Positions 6,393-7,600 of a stretch of 7,600 nucleotides of DNA are shown piece by piece; position 1 is the first letter of the stretch, and each line of letters opens with the position of its first letter. The notes under the pieces were generated by a model. That model saw only the letters and a list, made by a program, of their open reading frames with translations. It did not search any database and was not told the DNA's origin. A program made the position numbers and the translations under genes. The stretch covers positions 1 to 7,600 of the forward strand of contig JABDIZ010000320.1 of NCBI GenBank assembly GCA_013003465.1. Reading direction: 5' to 3'. This stretch comes from Rhodothermaceae bacterium. Its GTDB lineage: Bacteria > Bacteroidota > Rhodothermia > Rhodothermales > Rubricoccaceae.

Positions 6393-6782
6393 TCACACGC
6401 GGTCGACGGCTTTGCGCAGACGGTCGCGGATCTCTTCGGCGATCTCCCCAAGCGCGTCGTTCTCGACGGACGCCATGGAGGCCACGGGGTCCACGGCGGC
6501 GATCTCCGTTTGCCCATCGCTGGTCTCTTGGAGGATCACGTTGCACGGGAGCATGGTCCCGATCAGCGGCTCGGCCTGAAGCGCGCGGTAGGCGGCGGGC
6601 GGGCTGCACGCCCCGAGGATCTTATACGGGCGGAAGTCGACATCAAGCTTCTTCTGGAGCGTGGCCTGCACGTCGATCTCCGTGAGGACGCCGAAGCCTT
6701 CCGCTTGCAGCGTGTCGCGGACGCGGGACTCGGCTTCGTCCATCGGAAGGGCGACGGTGCGGGCGTAGTGGTAGGTGTTCAT
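6393..6782 (-). CDS. DUF302 domain protein
   Basis: This 129-residue single-domain protein has the DUF302 pattern: GFGVLTEIDV (29-38), KILGACSPP (54-62), MLPCNVILQE (77-86) and a later DP (98-99). It has no signal peptide or membrane helix, so it is probably cytoplasmic. C59 and C80 lie in the two best-conserved blocks, with M77 nearby, and could form a metal or redox site; this is inference. The biochemical function of the family is not established to my knowledge. The family-typical GACNP is GACSP here. It sits 96 bp after the DUF305 gene and 41 bp before the Met/His-rich protein gene, within a copper-type operon. Its leader is a long C/T-rich tract without a Shine-Dalgarno. Confidence 0.88.
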   Translation of the reverse strand: MNTYHYARTVALPMDEAESRVRDTLQAEGFGVLTEIDVQATLQKKLDVDFRPYKILGACSPPAAYRALQAEPLIGTMLPCNVILQETSDGQTEIAAVDPVASMASVENDALGEIAEEIRDRLRKAVDRV

Positions 6783-6878
6783 CGGTCTGGGGTCAGATGG
6801 AGGGAGGAGGGGGCGTGTGGGGAAAGAGTCTGAGTACGTGGGGACGCTTGCCTGACGGCGGCGCCCATGATGGCTGAG

Positions 6879-7325
6879 TTACTCGCTTCCGAGGTCGGCG
6901 ATCAGCGCCTCCATCTCGGTGATCTCGCGGCGCTGGGCCTCGATGATCTCGTTCGCCAGGTCGCGCACGCGGGGATCGGAGATGTTGGCCCGCTCGCTTG
7001 TCAGGATCGCGATGGAGTGGTGCGGGATCATCGCCTTCATCCACGCCACATCGCCCACGGTTTCCTGGCTCTGGGCGAGAAAGAGCGCGACGGCGAAAAC
7101 GAGCGCGCTCCCGGCGAAGATGGCGAGGTTCTTTTTCTTGTCGTCGTACATCTTCAGCATGAAGGCCAGCATGATGACGGCCATCGAGGCGCCCATGTAG
7201 AGCGCCATCCAGAACTTGGTCTGGCTCCACCAGACGTGATCGAGGCTGTAGACGGTCGAGTACATGAGGATGAGCATCACCCCGGTCGAGGTGGCGATCA
7301 TAGCGGCGAAGCGGGTGTAGGACAT
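6879..7325 (-). CDS. Membrane-anchored DUF305 protein
   Basis: This 148-residue protein has three hydrophobic segments (about 7-27, 37-58 and 67-84) and a soluble C-terminal part. The latter contains the DUF305 signature: WMKAMIPHHSIAILTSERA (95-113), with H102-H103, then DPRVRDLANEIIEAQRREI (117-135) and EM. The family is predicted to be a helical, ferritin-like bundle and often occurs beside copper-resistance genes. The Met, paired His and Glu residues could bind metal. The short N-terminal side and three helices would place the soluble part on the opposite face of the membrane from the N-terminus; by the charged KMYDDKKK loop between helices 2 and 3 (cytoplasmic), the C-terminal domain is probably periplasmic. 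It follows the cytochrome gene by 57 bp, with a strong hairpin between them. Confidence 0.92.
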   Translation of the reverse strand: MSYTRFAAMIATSTGVMLILMYSTVYSLDHVWWSQTKFWMALYMGASMAVIMLAFMLKMYDDKKKNLAIFAGSALVFAVALFLAQSQETVGDVAWMKAMIPHHSIAILTSERANISDPRVRDLANEIIEAQRREITEMEALIADLGSE

Positions 7326-7355
7326 GGGTAAGCGAGGTGAGGGTGGAGAGGAGGA

Positions 7356-7381
7356 CGCGCCCGGCCAACAGGCTGGGCGCG
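7356..7381 (-). terminator. Strong GC hairpin after the cytochrome stop codon, terminator or attenuator candidate
   Basis: Arms 7356-7366 and 7371-7381 are complementary at 10 of 11 positions with a 4-base loop (TGTT on the minus strand). On the minus strand the hairpin starts 1 base after the cytochrome TAA, and TCCTCCTCTCC follows it. There is no true T-run, so efficient intrinsic termination is doubtful; partial termination or protection of the upstream mRNA end is also possible. It is 30 bp upstream of the DUF305 start. Confidence 0.5.
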
Positions 7382-7382
7382 G

Positions 7383-7600
7383 TTAGTGGACATGGTCGTG
7401 ACCGTCGTCGGCCAGGGGCCGCGCGGCGGCGGTGTCGGAGGGCGCGGCGAGGGCAGCATAGCGCGCGGGCGTCATCTCCGGGAGCTGCTTGACGAAGGCG
7501 ACGAGCTGCCACAGTTCGTCATCGGCGTGCGTCGGGCCGTAGGCCGGCATCCCGGCCATCTTGATGCCGTGCTGGAGGATCCAGAAGACCTCGCTCGGCG
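7383..7600 (-). CDS. c-type cytochrome, C-terminal end (cut by the right window edge)
   Basis: The last 71 residues of a protein are visible, ending at TAA 7385-7383. They read in frame as SEVFWILQHGIKMAGMPAY, then GPTHADDELWQLVAFVKQL, then PEMTPARY. This is the typical C-terminal half of a class I cytochrome c: GIKMAGMPA supplies the axial Met (M17 of the visible part, probably) and DDELWQLVAFVKQLP is the terminal helix. The CxxCH haem site would lie outside the window, so haem binding is not seen directly. The protein ends in an acidic His-rich tail, DDGHDHVH, which could bind metal. It is probably exported and transfers electrons. It appears to be an upstream member of the same minus-strand operon. 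Confidence 0.82.
   Translation of the reverse strand, partial: PSEVFWILQHGIKMAGMPAYGPTHADDELWQLVAFVKQLPEMTPARYAALAAPSDTAAARPLADDGHDHVH

Noticed and set aside
5764..6579. 271-codon plus-strand frame rich in His and Val
   Set aside because: It is the complement of the Met/His-rich exported gene (ATG codons read as CAT, His). It lacks any start context or domain and crosses an intergenic gap.

Overview
The window is GC-rich, densely coding bacterial DNA. Strong G/C bias at codon third positions, no Shine-Dalgarno sequences before the starts, and a DUF6122 membrane protein (a family I associate with Bacteroidota and relatives) suggest a high-GC member of the Bacteroidota/Rhodothermota, for example Rhodothermales. 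This placement is inferred from style and family content, not from a marker gene.

Left part (1-2799): the 3' end of a plus-strand Rieske non-heme iron oxygenase alpha subunit (cut by the window edge) converges on a small, unrecognised minus-strand membrane protein. A 144-bp divergent intergenic region follows, with a near-perfect inverted repeat at 1260-1288. Next is a complete plus-strand type II NADH dehydrogenase (NDH-2).

Right part (2796-7600): six minus-strand genes form one apparent envelope metal-handling (probably copper/silver) operon. In transcription order they are: the C-terminal end of a c-type cytochrome (cut by the right edge), a three-helix membrane DUF305 protein, a DUF302 protein, an exported Met/His-rich protein with a Spy/CpxP-like C-terminal domain, a DUF6122 membrane protein, and a CopB-type P1B-3 ATPase with a His-rich N-terminus. 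Gaps are 57, 96, 41, 10 and 27 bp. A strong hairpin lies directly after the cytochrome stop codon and may separate or tune expression.

Proposed joint action (inference): the ATPase removes metal from the cytoplasm, the Met/His-rich protein and DUF305 bind or buffer it in the envelope, and the cytochrome and NDH-2 provide a respiratory context. No regulator of the metal operon is visible; its promoter probably lies right of the window. Both convergent gene pairs overlap exactly at their stop codons, inside the self-complementary tetramers CTAG and TTAA. I see no rRNA, tRNA, CRISPR array, insertion sequence or attachment site.
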